Below, in pieces: positions 1-10,944 of a stretch of 64,000 nt of DNA. The number at the start of each line of letters is the position of its first letter. Position 1 is the first letter of the stretch. A program made the position numbers and the translations under genes. The stretch is from Bactericera cockerelli (Eukaryota > Arthropoda > Insecta > Hemiptera > Triozidae): positions 6,971,202 to 7,035,201 of the forward strand of contig CM044967.1 of the NCBI GenBank assembly GCA_024516035.1. Reading direction: 5' to 3'. Below the pieces are notes generated by a model. It did no database searches and had not been told where the DNA came from. It saw only the letters and a list, made by a program, of their open reading frames with translations.

Positions 1-1002
1 TACATAGTTGTTCTTTTATTTCGATGTACATTTTTTACTGTATTTTCAATTTATTTATGAAAGTAAAAATACATTTATTAGTGTTCTCTATTATTTAATA
101 TTTACCTAATCATTCTGTTAATTTATTTTGCCAAAATCATATTACAATAAGCATAAGTACCTATTTCTAGATCGTTCATTAGTAGTTTGTTAGACAAGAC
201 TGCCTGGAAATCTACTAATTTGGGAATCTGAGTTGAATAATATCACTCATATTATTACTGGCTATTAAAAAGTACTAGGTACAGGAATATTGCGACTTAC
301 AAGAACTCTTCAATCATTATTCCCAAGTAAAATGTATTAAGTATTGATTAAATAGTTAACCGCTCCTATCAGCGGTTGTTTCTGATCAATCATTGGAAAA
401 TTCGCATGGCTGACTTGACTAAGAATGTAGCTCGTTGGACAATTGTATATTTTGTCACCACAAAGTTAGCATTGGAGTAAATATTATTTTTTATCATTAT
501 ACTTACGCAAACCTTTCTAAAACATGGACTTCTAAAGAGTAGAAAAGCTTGGGTTCAAATCCAATTCATGGGATTCCTGTTGCTAGGGATTTTGTCAAAA
601 AGAAAAACAGATTTAACATATCCCTAATTCCAAGTTTCCCCCTTGCTGAGCTATTTGCGTTTACCTACTTTGATTATGAAAGTGAGAGAGAACAAATGAT
701 TTTACACTCCGGGCGTTGTGTTTGTCTTATTTATTTATACTTATAATACTATTTGTTACTAACGTTTTTCATTAACTCTAGACAGGACTATATCAAAATA
801 TCCTTTGAGTTCCATAATAGTAGGATCCTTTCTTGTTGTAGACGTCGGGCGAAATGGACAATATCGAACTTAAGTCATTGCTTAGCATTGGTTTTCCCTA
901 TCTTAGACAGTACGCGGTCCGAGACTTAGCGCCACGGAAGTATTACAAAAGCGTCTATTAATTCCGCCCTTAGATTAGAACCTCCGATATTAAAGAATTT
1001 AA
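1..1002. other. No recognisable gene
   Basis: AT-rich sequence without a conserved ORF, clear tandem repeat or SINE head. A 65-codon run at 549-746 has no domain signature. Confidence 0.4.
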
Positions 1003-1211
1003 GTCCGCCCCGGTAGCTCAGTGGTAAAGGAGGCACTGTATGAATCCAGAGATTCCAGAGGTCGCGGGTTCGAAACCGAGCCGGGACAAGACAAGTTATC
1101 CTCCCATTTGGGGTTTTTACCACATAATATTGAATTTTGAGCTTACTGCTGGAATAATGGGGCTTAATAGTCCTAATCGGGGAGTATAAATAAAGCGATG
1201 TTATTATTATT
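1003..1211 (+). repeat. tRNA-derived SINE, family A
   Basis: The head has a box A-like ggtagctcagtggtaaagg and a box B-like gggttcgaaacc. The family tail follows (gacaagttatcctcccattt, gcttactgctggaataatgg, tcctaatcggg) and ends in a short ATT run. Other copies are at 6479, 27095 and 36114, with 5'-truncated copies at 12013 and 18547. Confidence 0.85.
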
Positions 1212-1217
1212 CAATTG

Positions 1218-1426
1218 ACCGGAAATCTTTTCTCTTATATCTAGGTTTCTCTTATAAAGAGGTTATGTTACCTTATAGTAGAGGTTAATTTGACCTGGAA
1301 ATTGTTCTCTTATATCTAGATCTCTCTTTAAAAGAGTTCCTCTAATGTCTAGATTTCTCTGTTACCTTATAGTAGAGGTTAAATTGACCTGGAAATTGTT
1401 CTCTTATTTCGAGGTCCGACTGTAAT
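1218..1426. mobile_element. pogo/Tigger-like MITE, degenerate
   Basis: Repeated short blocks of tgttctcttatatctaggtt and gacctggaaattgttctc, ending gaggtccgactgta. The same building blocks form the better preserved elements at 6174-6468 and 38387-38676. Confidence 0.55.
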
Positions 1427-1837
1427 ATATTATTATAATTTATAACAAAATAATAATAATATCACAATAGAAGACAGTATCACGACGTGTCCCGATAAAA
1501 ATGCGTCCGATCTCCCCTCGACAATGTGCTTAAACTTCTTCGCTGAAAAATCCTTTCATAATATAATATCGACCTAACCTATGTAGTAAATTCAATGAAA
1601 GAGTCAAGTTGTAGCGAGGGGTAGGGTTGACTTTAATATCTGAGGGGGCAGGAAACAAGAGGCGGGGGGATTTTTATTTGGAAAATAACAATAACAAGGG
1701 AGGTTCCACGCTTTAATACTTTTCATAACAATTAATAATAGAAATAATTACGAAGGAAATTCTCTCTCATCTTTTAGCTCTTCAGTTTTTGTATGGGGAG
1801 CGCTGAGAGGAATATGCTTAGCTGGTTGTAGTGCAGA
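1427..1837. other. Unassigned spacer before satellite
   Basis: AT-rich with a few GC-richer stretches. No ORF, SINE head or repeat was recognised. Confidence 0.35.
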
Positions 1838-4020
1838 CAAAGATAATCACAAAGATTATGTCCTCTGGTCAGGATATTAAGGCTAGTAACCTCTAGTTGT
1901 TATGCAGACAAAGATTATGTCCTCTGGTCAGGATATTAAGGCTAGTAACCTCTAGTTGTTATGCAGACAAAGATTATGTCCTCTGGTCAGGATATTAAGG
2001 CTAGTAACCTCTAGTTGTTATGCAGACAAAGATTATGGCCTCTGGTCAGGATATTAAGGCTAGTAACCTCTAGTTGTTATGCAGACAAAGATTATGTCCT
2101 CTGGTCAGGATATTAAGGCTAGTAACCTCTAGTTGTTATGCAGACAAAGATTATGGCCTCTGGTCAGGATATTAAGGCTAGTAACCTCTAGTTGTTATGC
2201 AGACAAAGATTATGTCCTCTGGTCAGGATATTAAGGCTAGTAACCTCTAGTTGTTATGCAGACAAAGATTATGTCCTCTGGTCAGGATATTAAGGCTAGT
2301 AACCTCTAGTTGTTATGCAGACAAAGATTATGTCCTCTGGTCAGGATATTAAGGCTAGTAACCTCTAGTTGTTATGCAGACAAAGATTATGTCCTCTGGT
2401 CAGGATATTAAGGCTAGTAACCTCTAGTTGTTATGCAGACAAAGATTATGTCCTCTGGTCAGGATATTAAGGCTAGTAACCTCTAGTTGTTGTGCAGACA
2501 AAGATTATGGCCTCTGGTCAGGATATTAAGGCTAGTAACCTCTAGTTGTTATGCAGACAAAGATTATGTCCTCTGGTCAGGATATTAAGGCTAGTAACCT
2601 CTAGTTGTTATGCAGACAAAGATTATGGCCTCTGGTCAGGATATTAAGGCTAGTAACCTCTAGTTGTTATGCAGACAAAGATTATGTCCTCTGGTCAGGA
2701 TATTAAGGCTAGTAACCTCTAGTTGTTATGCAGACAAAGATTATGTCCTCTGGTCAGGATATTAAGGCTAGTAACCTCTAGTTGTTGTGCAGACAAAGAT
2801 TATGGCCTCTGGTCAGGATATTAAGGCTAGTAACCTCTAGTTGTTATGCAGACAAAGATTATGTCCTCTGGTCAGGATATTAAGGCTAGTAACCTCTAGT
2901 TGTTATGCAGACAAAGATTATGTCCTCTGGTCAGGATATTAAGGCTAGTAACCTCTAGTTGTTATGCAGACAAAGATTATGTCCTCTGGTCAGGATATTA
3001 AGGCTAGTAACCTCTAGTTGTTATGCAGACAAAGATTATGTCCTCTGGTCAGGATATTAAGGCTAGTAACCTCTAGTTGTTATGCAGACAAAGATTATGT
3101 CCTCTGGTCAGGATATTAAGGCTAGTAACCTCTAGTTGTTGTGCAGACAAAGATTATGTCCTCTGGTCAGGATATTAAGGCTAGTAACCTCTAGTTGTTA
3201 TGCAGACAAAGATTATGTCCTCTGGTCAGGATATTAAGGCTAGTAACCTCTAGTTGTTATGCAGACAAAGATTATGGCCTCTGGTCAGGATATTAAGGCT
3301 AGTAACCTCTAGTTGTTATGCAGACAAAGATTATGTCCTCTGGTCAGGATATTAAGGCTAGTAACCTCTAGTTGTTATGCAGACAAAGATTATGTCCTCT
3401 GGTCAGGATATTAAGGCTAGTAACCTCTAGTTGTTATGCAGACAAAGATTATGTCCTCTGGTCAGGATATTAAGGCTAGTAACCTCTAGTTGTTATGCAG
3501 ACAAAGATTATGTCCTCTGGTCAGGATATTAAGGCTAGTAACCTCTAGTTGTTATGCAGACAAAGATTATGTCCTCTGGTCAGGATATTAAGGCTAGTAA
3601 CCTCTAGTTGTTGTGCAGACAAAGATTATGGCCTCTGGTCAGGATATTAAGGCTAGTAACCTCTAGTTGTTATGCAGACAAAGATTATGTCCTCTGGTCA
3701 GGATATTAAGGCTAGTAACCTCTAGTTGTTATGCAGACAAAGATTATGGCCTCTGGTCAGGATATTAAGGCTAGTAACCTCTAGTTGTTGTGCAGACAAA
3801 GATTATGGCCTCTGGTCAGGATATTAAGGCTAGTAACCTCTAGTTGTTGTGCAGACAAAGATTATGGCCTCTGGTCAGGATATTAAGGCTAGTAACCTCT
3901 AGTTGTTATGCAGACAAAGATTATGTCCTCTGGTCAGGATATTAAGGCTAGTAACCTCTATATAGTTGTTGTGCAGACAAAGATTATGGCCTCTGGTCAA
4001 GATATTAAGGCTAGTAACCT
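1838..4020. repeat. Satellite array, ~37 units of 59 bp
   Basis: The unit contains gcagacaaagattatgtcct, ctggtcaggatattaaggct and agtaacctctagttgttat. Units are nearly identical. The main variation is at two positions: attatgTcc or attatgGcc, and gttAtgcag or gttGtgcag. The first unit is irregular (aagataatcac insert) and the last has a 4-nt insertion (ctctaTATAg) plus caagatatt. The 59-bp period and internal stop codons exclude coding. Confidence 0.97.
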
Positions 4021-4164
4021 CGTCCATGGATCATAGGAATACGAGCTTAAGGACCAAATTATTAAATGGTCTTACAACAGTTACCACGAATCCGTTCATA
4101 TATTATTGCCGTACTTGGGAGTCAAACCATTGACTGTATGAGAAAAGCTATGATAACTTGCATT

Positions 4165-4276
4165 CATAAATAATAATAACACTCTTTAGTGGAAGCTAAC
4201 CACCAGGCGAGGTTAATGCTCAAAGCATTTTCTACCACCTAACCCTCAGAGTCTTATTATTATGTGGTCACAAATT
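4165..4276 (-). repeat. tRNA-derived SINE, family C tail
   Basis: Reverse orientation: ctctttagtgga, accaccaggcgaggttaat, gcattttctaccacctaacc, cttattattatgtggtcac. The tRNA head is missing. Confidence 0.75.
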
Positions 4277-4510
4277 CATCGTGTCGGACAGATGATATGA
4301 TGGTGACTCGTCACCAAGTCACCATCATATCATCTGTGCGTCCATGCACAAATAATCCTTCCACCATCGAGAGATAGGTATCTATGAGCTCACTGCTCAT
4401 AATATAATAATACTCTTTAGTGGAAGGATACCACCAGGCGATGTTATTGCTCAGAGCATTTTCTATACCACCTAACCCTTTGAGTCTTATTATTATGTGG
4501 TCACAAATTC
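4277..4510. repeat. Left arm of inverted duplication, with hairpin
   Basis: Nearly the reverse complement of 5632-5855 over ~230 bp, covering unique sequence (tagGTATCTATGAGCTCACTGC region) plus part of a family C SINE tail. At 4289-4336 it holds a hairpin with perfect 20-bp arms (cagatgatatgatggtgact) and an 8-nt loop; the right arm has only one arm of this hairpin. Confidence 0.85.
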
Positions 4511-4610
4511 AAATGAATGAGGAAAAATGCATGCACTGGGTGGGATTGGAACCAACGGATCCCTACGCTACCTGGATTACCAGACTAGCGCGTTAACCAC
4601 TGGACTATCT
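4405..4610 (-). repeat. tRNA-derived SINE, family C, near full length
   Basis: The reverse strand gives tagtccagtggttaacgcgc (box A side), then ggtagcgtagggatccgttg and ggttccaatcc (box B variant), then the tail to aataataat. It overlaps the inverted-duplication arm. Confidence 0.8.
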
Positions 4611-4763
4611 TGAATCTTGCTAACTGGAAATCCTGACAGGTCGTAATTCCGTTAACTCGAAAGAATTCTTCGGCCCTTGTCGAACTTCGCTTCTTATTCG
4701 AAATCTCGATAACTCGAAATGACGCCTCTGTCCCTTGAATTTCGAGTTAGCGGGATTCTACTG
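4611..4763. mobile_element. Tigger/pogo-like DNA-transposon remnant
   Basis: The right end reads tttcgagttagcgggattct followed by actg and TA, a pogo/Tigger-style terminus. Internal blocks (ttaactcgaaag, gataactcgaaatga) repeat the terminal motif. The left end is lost at the SINE junction. Confidence 0.5.
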
Positions 4764-5377
4764 TATTACAAATCAGTTTATAAATTATTGCCATACTTGG
4801 GACTCGAACCATCGAGCCTCGAGTTGCGAGTCCACCGCCACTAGAAGAACGGAGAAACACTGCAAACAGAATGTGCGAGCGACCACCGAGTGTCAAAAGT
4901 GAGAGAAAGAGCAGCTCCGCATGAAATATGCGATATTGATTTGACCACTTCTCATGTCCTTCCCCCCCTGGTCAGAGCGAGTCGTGAAATTACTCTTGGA
5001 GCGGTTGAACACATAAAAAAAACCTTGATAGAAACGATGAGACACGGATAAGAGCAAATAAGAGAGAGATGGAGGGAGTGGAGGGGGGGGGGGTATTTTA
5101 GATGAAAAATGATTTACTTTTTATAATAAGAGGGAGCAAGTCTCTACTCTCTTTCACAGCGAAAATGACAAATTACGGCGAAGTTTAAATATAACAGAGA
5201 GGTAAGGGAGGGGGTCATAATTTGAGCACGGATTTACACGAGTTTTAACCCTGCATGCAGTGTTTATCCGTAAACTCTCTGAGCGTTGGGGATGCTTGAG
5301 CGTCACTTGAGTGGAAGTTGGTGTAGTAGTAATAATAATAATTACGTGTCCGTGAGATGAGTAGTCTGTGCACTACC
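4764..5377. other. Unassigned interspersed sequence
   Basis: 4786-4845 looks like a worn reverse tRNA-SINE head (gggactcgaaccatcgagcc, gagtccaccgcc). The rest shows purine-rich stretches and a 12-G run near 5082. No gene. Confidence 0.4.
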
Positions 5378-5430
5378 ACGTGCACTGGTAGTCAAGTGGT
5401 TAAAGCGCTAGTCCGGTATTCCAGGTAGCA
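5378..5430 (+). repeat. tRNA-derived SINE, family C head, interrupted
   Basis: gtgcactggtagtcaagtgg and ttaaagcgctagtccgg are the tRNA-like start. It stops at ccaggtagca, where a reversed LINE end begins; the SINE tail resumes at 5624. Confidence 0.75.
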
Positions 5431-5623
5431 TATTATTATTATTATTATTATACAATGCTTTATTAGGTATAAATGGACATTATGTACATAGAAATAATTA
5501 ATTTAACAATGAAAAAAATGGAAACAATATATACAATGAAAATGAAAAAGAATTGAAAATATATAAAAACATAAGTCCTAACTAAAGGGCGGGGTTATTG
5601 CCTATGGCAATCTCTTCCACCCA
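5431..5623 (-). mobile_element. LINE-like 3' end
   Basis: The minus strand reads tgggtggaagagattgccat, aggcaataaccccgccctttag, then a ~140-bp AT-rich tract, acctaataaagcattg and a (ATA)n tail. The same 3' end occurs at 7721, 32326, 34812 and 52610. Poly-A-signal-like aataaa plus a simple tail fits a non-LTR retrotransposon terminus; the clade (RTE-like) is a guess. Confidence 0.65.
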
Positions 5624-5735
5624 ATTTGAGTTTGTGACCACATAATAATAAGACTCAAAGGGTTAGGTGGTATAGAAAATGCTCTGAGCAATAACATCGC
5701 CTGGTGGTAACCTTCCACTAAAGAGTATTATTATA
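5624..5735 (+). repeat. tRNA-derived SINE, family C tail
   Basis: atttgagtttgtgaccacat, aataataagactcaaagggt, taggtgg, catcgcctggtgg, ccttccactaaagag. It is separated from its head by the inserted LINE end. From about 5632 to 5855 it belongs to the right arm of the inverted duplication. Confidence 0.75.
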
Positions 5736-5855
5736 TTATGAGCAGTGAGCTCATAGATACCTATCTCTCGATGGTAGAAGGATTATTTGTGTATGGACGC
5801 ACAGATGATATGATGGTGACCTGGTGACGAGTTCCTGTCCAACACGATGTACAAC
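5632..5855. repeat. Right arm of inverted duplication
   Basis: Reverse complement of 4277-4510 with few mismatches; ends at gacgagttcctgtccaacac. The spacer between the arms is ~1.1 kb. Confidence 0.85.
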
Positions 5856-6057
5856 AATTCCTCATTATACACCTACAAAAAATTGCTGTATTCAGGTAAG
5901 TTAGTGGGACAAAACGAAAATAAATAAGTCACTCAATAAACCGATACTAACAAGCATGATTTCACTCCTTAGAAGTTTTCCTTAGGGAGAGAGCCACAAA
6001 AACTGTAAAAAAAAAAAATAAAATAAATATACATTATTATTATTATTACTCAATCCG

Positions 6058-6147
6058 CCCTACTAAAATTACCAGAGCTAGGACTCGAATCACCGCCCTC
6101 AAGATTACGAGTCCACCGCCTGACTAACTAAACCACTGAGGTCGGTT
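6058..6147 (-). repeat. tRNA-derived SINE, family B head
   Basis: The reverse strand reads accgacctcagtggtttagt, then ggcggtggactcgtaatctt and a box B-like gattcgagtcc. Truncated tail. Confidence 0.65.
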
Positions 6148-6173
6148 CTTACTCCCAGTAATTGGAGCTAGAA

Positions 6174-6468
6174 TAGTCGAACCTGGATATAAGAGAACAA
6201 TTTCCAGATCAAATTTACCTCTCTATAAGGGAAAATAACCTCTATATAGGAGAAACCTGGATATAAGAGAACAATTCCCAGGTCCAATTTACTTCTCTAT
6301 CATTGAAAATAACCTCTTTATATGAGAAACCTGGATATAAGAGAACAATTTCCAGGTCAACTTTACCAATATATAAGGAAAAACAACTTCTTTGTAAGAG
6401 AATCCTGGACGTAAAAGAAAATAATTTCGGTTCCTTGGGTTCCCTTGTATCCCTAGTTTCGACTGTAT
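6174..6468. mobile_element. pogo-like MITE
   Basis: Left terminus agtcgaacctggatataaga, right terminus ccctagtttcgactg. The interior repeats ctggatataagagaacaatt and cctctatataggagaaacc. Same family as 38387-38676, with bounds near TA on both sides. Confidence 0.65.
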
Positions 6469-6478
6469 AATATAGTCT

Positions 6479-6681
6479 GTCCCGGTAGCTCAGTGGTAAA
6501 AGCGGCACTTTGTGAATTCAGAGAGACCAGAGGTCGCGGTTCGAATCCCAGCCGGGACAAGACAAGTTATCCTCCCATTTGGGATTTTTGCCACATAATA
6601 ATACGTCTTGGGCTTACTGCTGGAATAATGGGATTTTAATAGTCCTAATCGGGCAGAATAAATAAGGCGATATTTATTATT
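6479..6681 (+). repeat. tRNA-derived SINE, family A
   Basis: gtcccggtagctcagtggta head, box B cggttcgaatccc, the family tail and a tttattatt end. Nearly full length, directly after the pogo-like MITE. Confidence 0.85.
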
Positions 6682-7009
6682 TGTATCCCTAGGTTCGACT
6701 GTTTATAATGGACAGCGGACAGCATCAAAAACTAGAACCTCCTTGTTCCGCGGTCGGCCAGACATCTCTTAACAATGCCATCAACAACACTTAACAATTA
6801 AAACTCCGTCAAACTTTTTTCTTGAGATACAACTTCGGAGTTTCAATAATACGAGGAAAATAAAAGAAGAGATTTCAAGTGGAGCTAACTTTTTTCTCCA
6901 GAAAAACATTTCTGCGCTAATCAAAGAGGACACTTGTAACACAGAGACAATAAATGCTTGAAACATACAGGGTAATACAGACATCTAAGCTGTTATCTCT
7001 TTAATATAA

Positions 7010-7158
7010 AGTTATCATATTTGTGTTATTCACAATCGTGATACTAATCACAAGTACTGAAACTCGCTTTACTGAATATTTGCTTAGATTGGGACTTGAA
7101 CCACCGACCTCCGATTAGAAGTCCGCCGCCGCCTTCTTGATCAAGCTCCTGAGGTCTG
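7010..7158 (-). repeat. tRNA-derived SINE, family B
   Basis: The reverse strand starts gacctcaggagcttgatcaa, with ggttcaagtccc as box B, then taagcaaatattcagtaaag, cgagtttcagtac and a tail with tgattagtatcacgattgtg. Confidence 0.8.
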
Positions 7159-7195
7159 TGGCAATTATTATAATTATTATGGTATAGTGGTATAC

Positions 7196-7540
7196 TGTGC
7201 CCCTTAAACAAAAAACAGTCTCGGAACCATCTCCGAGATCTAGGAACGAGATTGTATCGTCCTGTCTCGGATCCCAAAAAATGATATCGGAGACACCTAG
7301 GAGACCGTTCGGAGACTGCTCCGGGACAGTCTACGTCCGCACCGTAGCGTCGATTGCTGGTGCTCGAGATTGCTCCAAGATCGGTCTCGGGAACTGTCTC
7401 CGAGATCATTCTCGGGGACCGTCTCCGAGCCTTCTCGGAACCGTCTCCGAGAACATTCTCGGGGACTGTCTCCGAGCCTTCTCGGAACCGTCTCCGAGAA
7501 CATTCTCGGGGACTGTCTCTTCTAGACCACAGACCGTTTT
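7196..7540. repeat. GC-rich repeat block (CTCGG/CCGAG motifs)
   Basis: A ~340-bp island in AT-rich DNA built of reiterated ccgtctccgag, ttctcggaaccgtctccgag and aacattctcggggactgtct. The last ~100 bp is a two-unit direct repeat. It begins ccccttaaacaaaaaacagt, whose complement recurs beside the similar blocks at 10392 and 16936. Open frames here are a by-product of high GC. Possibly the subterminal repeats of a DNA transposon. Confidence 0.7.
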
Positions 7541-7720
7541 AAATACCCTGGGAATTTTAGCTGTAAAACCACCTAAAAATAATACGACACATTTTTATAA
7601 TAGAACATATTTTTTATTGTGAAATTTAAAATAAAATAATTAAGAACAAAACAAAAAAAAAAGAAGAATAAACCTTAAAGAATGAAAAATCCCAATAAGA
7701 GACTAGAAACAATTGGAATA

Positions 7721-7790
7721 AAGAGATTGCCATAGGCAATAACCAATAACCCCGCCCTTTAGTTAGGACATATGTATAGGACATTGGATA
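7721..7790 (+). mobile_element. LINE-like 3' end fragment
   Basis: agagattgccataggcaata and aaccccgccctttagttagg match the LINE 3' end at 5431-5623 in the opposite orientation, with a short local duplication (aaccaataacc). Confidence 0.55.
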
Positions 7791-8754
7791 CGAATTCAAT
7801 TTTTAATATTAATTTTTCGAGTTTAAGTCAGTTCTAACTCAGTTAGGGTCCATTTCTGACCCCTAGTTGATAGAGATAATCCATGCTTATTTGACCCAAG
7901 GAATCTAAGGTATCAATATATTTATGCAATCAATTTAGAAACATTAGAAAAAAAATTGACATGAAAATAAAAGTATCACATAAGTTCACATCTTAAAAGT
8001 ATCTCTATCTTTAGTCACAGCAGACTACCCAGACGGCACAGAAAGTGTTTAAAAAGATTTTAAAAACACTTATTTTGACAAGATTCAAACATTTTATAAA
8101 GCTTATTTTGACAAGGCTTAACATTTTAGAAACACTTTTATAAGCTTACTATTTCCTCCCCCTGAGCATTTTATTAAGCTTATTTTTACAAGGTTTTGGA
8201 AATTGAATACCTACTTAATAATTAAGGGGCTCCATATTGAATTTCATACCACCACCATTGCCCGGAAAAAATTGAAAATTGTGATTTCACAGGAAATTTT
8301 TTAAAATTAATTTGGATTTGATGAAAAATATACTATTTCAAGGCAATTTGGTTCTACAATGATGAAAAGCTGTTGATGAAATGCTAACATTAATAAATAA
8401 GAAGACAATTTGTGTTTTTCAGTTTTATATTTTTCCATTTTCATGGTAAAAGAATTAAAAGCAAAAATATGTAACAAACAAAAACATGAAACAAACAGAA
8501 TATAATACATAGAATCAGCAGATAAATTAAGCCAAGTGGACTTAATTAATCTAAATCTATTATACATATAGGTAATTAAGAGAGAGATGTGCTGAAATGC
8601 CATCTTCCTGCCCAGCAGCAGGCTGCCTGAAGACAAAGAATACCAGAACAGAAGTTGAGATTATTAAAGATGAAATTAGGAAATAGAACCCAGAGAGAAT
8701 TTTGACTATAATATGGCATTCATAAAAAAAGAACAGTCTTCCAGATTTTTTTTT
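7791..8754. other. AT-rich spacer
   Basis: No gene. 8040-8200 carries loosely repeated blocks (cttattttgacaagg, aacattttataaagctt). Confidence 0.35.
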
Positions 8755-9480
8755 GTTTGATTAAAGTGGGTTTAACCTCAATTGCATAGTCATATCATGA
8801 CCAAGGTTTTACCCTCATTTGCAGGAAACTCACAAACCTGTTACCCACATTAAGCTCACTGAGCCTGGGTTGGGCCATTTTATTCTGAATTTACTGGGAA
8901 TAGTACCAGGTAGCCACATTAACCTCACCCAGCCTGATAAAGGCTGTGTATACACATGTCAGCCTCATATTTTCTAAAGAAGGAGAATTATCTGTTTCAC
9001 AACAACAAAAATGAACCAAAATCTTTAGATTACGGGGAGTAGTCAAATCCTGAATAATGCAAGCTACTGTTTTAAAAATTAAAATTAATGAACACATTAT
9101 AGTAAAAAATGTACTTATTACAAGTAAAAAAAATGTCTAAATTTGCAACATTTAATACTTCTTCTAAACTTACAATATTTTTTTTTTTTTTATGTTATAG
9201 CTGGTTCATGAAAAACCCCTGTCCTGATTTGAGATAGTGAGGATGGGAATTTCATTCTGAATTTAATGGGAACAGTACCAGATACCCACATTCACCTCAC
9301 TCAGCCTGAGTAGGGCTAGATATACCAGCCTCACATCTTCGGAGAACAGATTTATTTATTTAAAATAAAAATGGGGGTTGTATACTGAATTTACTGGGAA
9401 TAGTCCCAGCTACCCACATTAACCTCACTTAGCCTGATAAGGGCTAGAAATGCCTCATTTTTAAAGGGAACAGAATTGCT
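8755..9480 (-). repeat. Cluster of SINE tails related to the 5S-SINE 3' region
   Basis: 8780-8880, read in reverse, gives gcccaacccaggctcagtga, gcttaatgtgggtaacaggt, ttgtgagtttcctgcaaatg and agggtaaaaccttggtcatg, matching the tail of the 5S-derived SINE at 33824. Three further blocks share acccacattaacctcac and agcctgataagggct (8890, 9250, 9392). Heads are too decayed to type. Confidence 0.6.
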
Positions 9481-10250
9481 GTTTGAAAGAAAAAAAAAAC
9501 TGTGAATTGAACACAGGATCTATTGATTATGGAACAGTATAGTCAAATCTTCAATAATGTGAACCTATTAAAAAGCCTTTAGCTAGTCAGTTCTCTGTTC
9601 ATAGTTGTCTAGCAAAACACTGGTCTTTTCCCTGTTTAAAATCCCCCAGTCAGACACCTGTCAAGAGTGTGATTCTGATTAAGTGGAATATCTGGAACAG
9701 GTTAATCTCCAGCATTTCCACATACATATCCTGGTTTGACTATAAAACAATGTAAAATGTAAGATATTGTTTAGATATTGCTTACCCCACTAATTGGAGT
9801 GTAAAACTCACTTATGATTAATGCATGGAAATTGGTACACTTTAGAACAGTAAACTTTTTAAAGTAGAGAAAAATTTCTTTTTAGTTATACCCTAAAACT
9901 ATGATGTAGGAACTTTAGAAGAATCAACTTGTTGGACGGTTCAATATGTTTGAGGAGGGAGGCAGCTTAAATAGGTTTCTTCAGGTTGAAGCTATGTTGG
10001 ATTGGATGCACAATACATGTAAACAGGTGGAAAATATCATGTGGATTTCCTCCATAGATCATAATTATTTTAAATGCTAGGTCCAGTTTAAAAAGATATT
10101 ATGTTTGCAGACATATTGACCATTACTTAAATTACTTAAAACACGTTTTATTAAATCACTTATTTGGATGAGCAGAAGTCACTGATGTGAAATTACTTAT
10201 GAAGTTACTTTATCTTAGGAATGAGATTACACATATTGACGGTAGTTTCT
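9481..10250. other. Spacer before the tandem duplication
   Basis: No gene. 9590-9660 has a block (gttctctgttcatagttgtc, aaaacactggtcttttccct) similar to the dispersed minisatellite at 30220-30600. Confidence 0.4.
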
Positions 10251-10391
10251 CAAAATACTGTATAAAATATCTTTACCTTTTATGTATTTGAGTTTTACTA
10301 ATTATCTCAGGAAAACTAATTAATCTATTCAAATTTCGGAATTCACTCGATTTTGAAAATGTTTTGCAAATTTTACTTTCAATTTCCGGTG

Positions 10392-10660
10392 TTGCCACAG
10401 GGTATTGGATCTCGTTCCGAGACGGTTCGGAGAACATGTACTCGGGACGAGTTAGCTCGGATCTTGTCCCGAGTTAGCTCCGGCATAGATCCGGGATAGG
10501 TTCCGAGTAAGTTGGTTAAACATTCTCCGGGAGAGTTCCAATCCGTTCCCGCAGTACTCCCAGAGAAAGATGTTTCCGAGCACGCTGTTTTTACTCTCTC
10601 GTATCAATCTCCGAGACTACTATATCGGAGTTAGTAGATCAGAGACACCTTTTTGTTTAA
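10392..10660. repeat. GC-rich CGAG/CTCGG repeat block (copy 1)
   Basis: Reiterated tcccgagttagctcc, ccgagacggttcggag and ctccgggagagttcc, closing agacacctttttgtttaagg. Related in style and closing motif to 7196-7540. The second copy is at 16936-17204. Confidence 0.6.
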
Positions 10661-10683
10661 GGGGTGGTTGTCTATCAAGAAAC

Positions 10684-10779
10684 ATGTGCTTCTAACAAGA
10701 AGCACATTTATTTTTATAGTAAGTAATACGAGCTGTTTAACCCGTGCTTCGCTAAGGTCAGTAAATATTACTGACCTTA
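10684..10779. repeat. Two small hairpins inside copy 1
   Basis: 10684-10707: 10-bp arms atgtgcttct/agaagcacat, loop aaca. 10753-10779: 11-bp arms around aatat (taaggtcagta/tactgacctta). Repeated at +6544. The 104-codon minus-strand frame across them (10631-10945) is translated hairpin repeat, not a convincing gene. Confidence 0.7.
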
Positions 10780-10944
10780 TATTCTCTGGTATGTCTTCTT
10801 CTATGAATAAGAATAACTCCTCCACGAGTATCCGTGAATGAATAAAGGAATTTTGAACACCAAGTTTTGTTCTATTAATCTCATTTTCTATGTATTGTAT
10901 ATATTCTATGAAAATAAAACTTGATCCAATATGTTTATATGCCA

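Noticed and set aside
1011..1090. Possible functional tRNA genes at SINE heads (also 6479, 27095, 33660, 51748)
   Set aside because: The heads keep A and B box-like words but are followed by family-specific tails and occur as many diverged copies; none folds as a clean tRNA by eye.
1838..4020. CRISPR-like array
   Set aside because: Units are contiguous with no unique spacers and the context is eukaryotic; it is a satellite.
7044..7622. Overlapping open frames on both strands, up to 141 codons
   Set aside because: They follow the GC-rich repeat block, and both strands are open. The Arg/Ser-rich products are repeats of one short motif.
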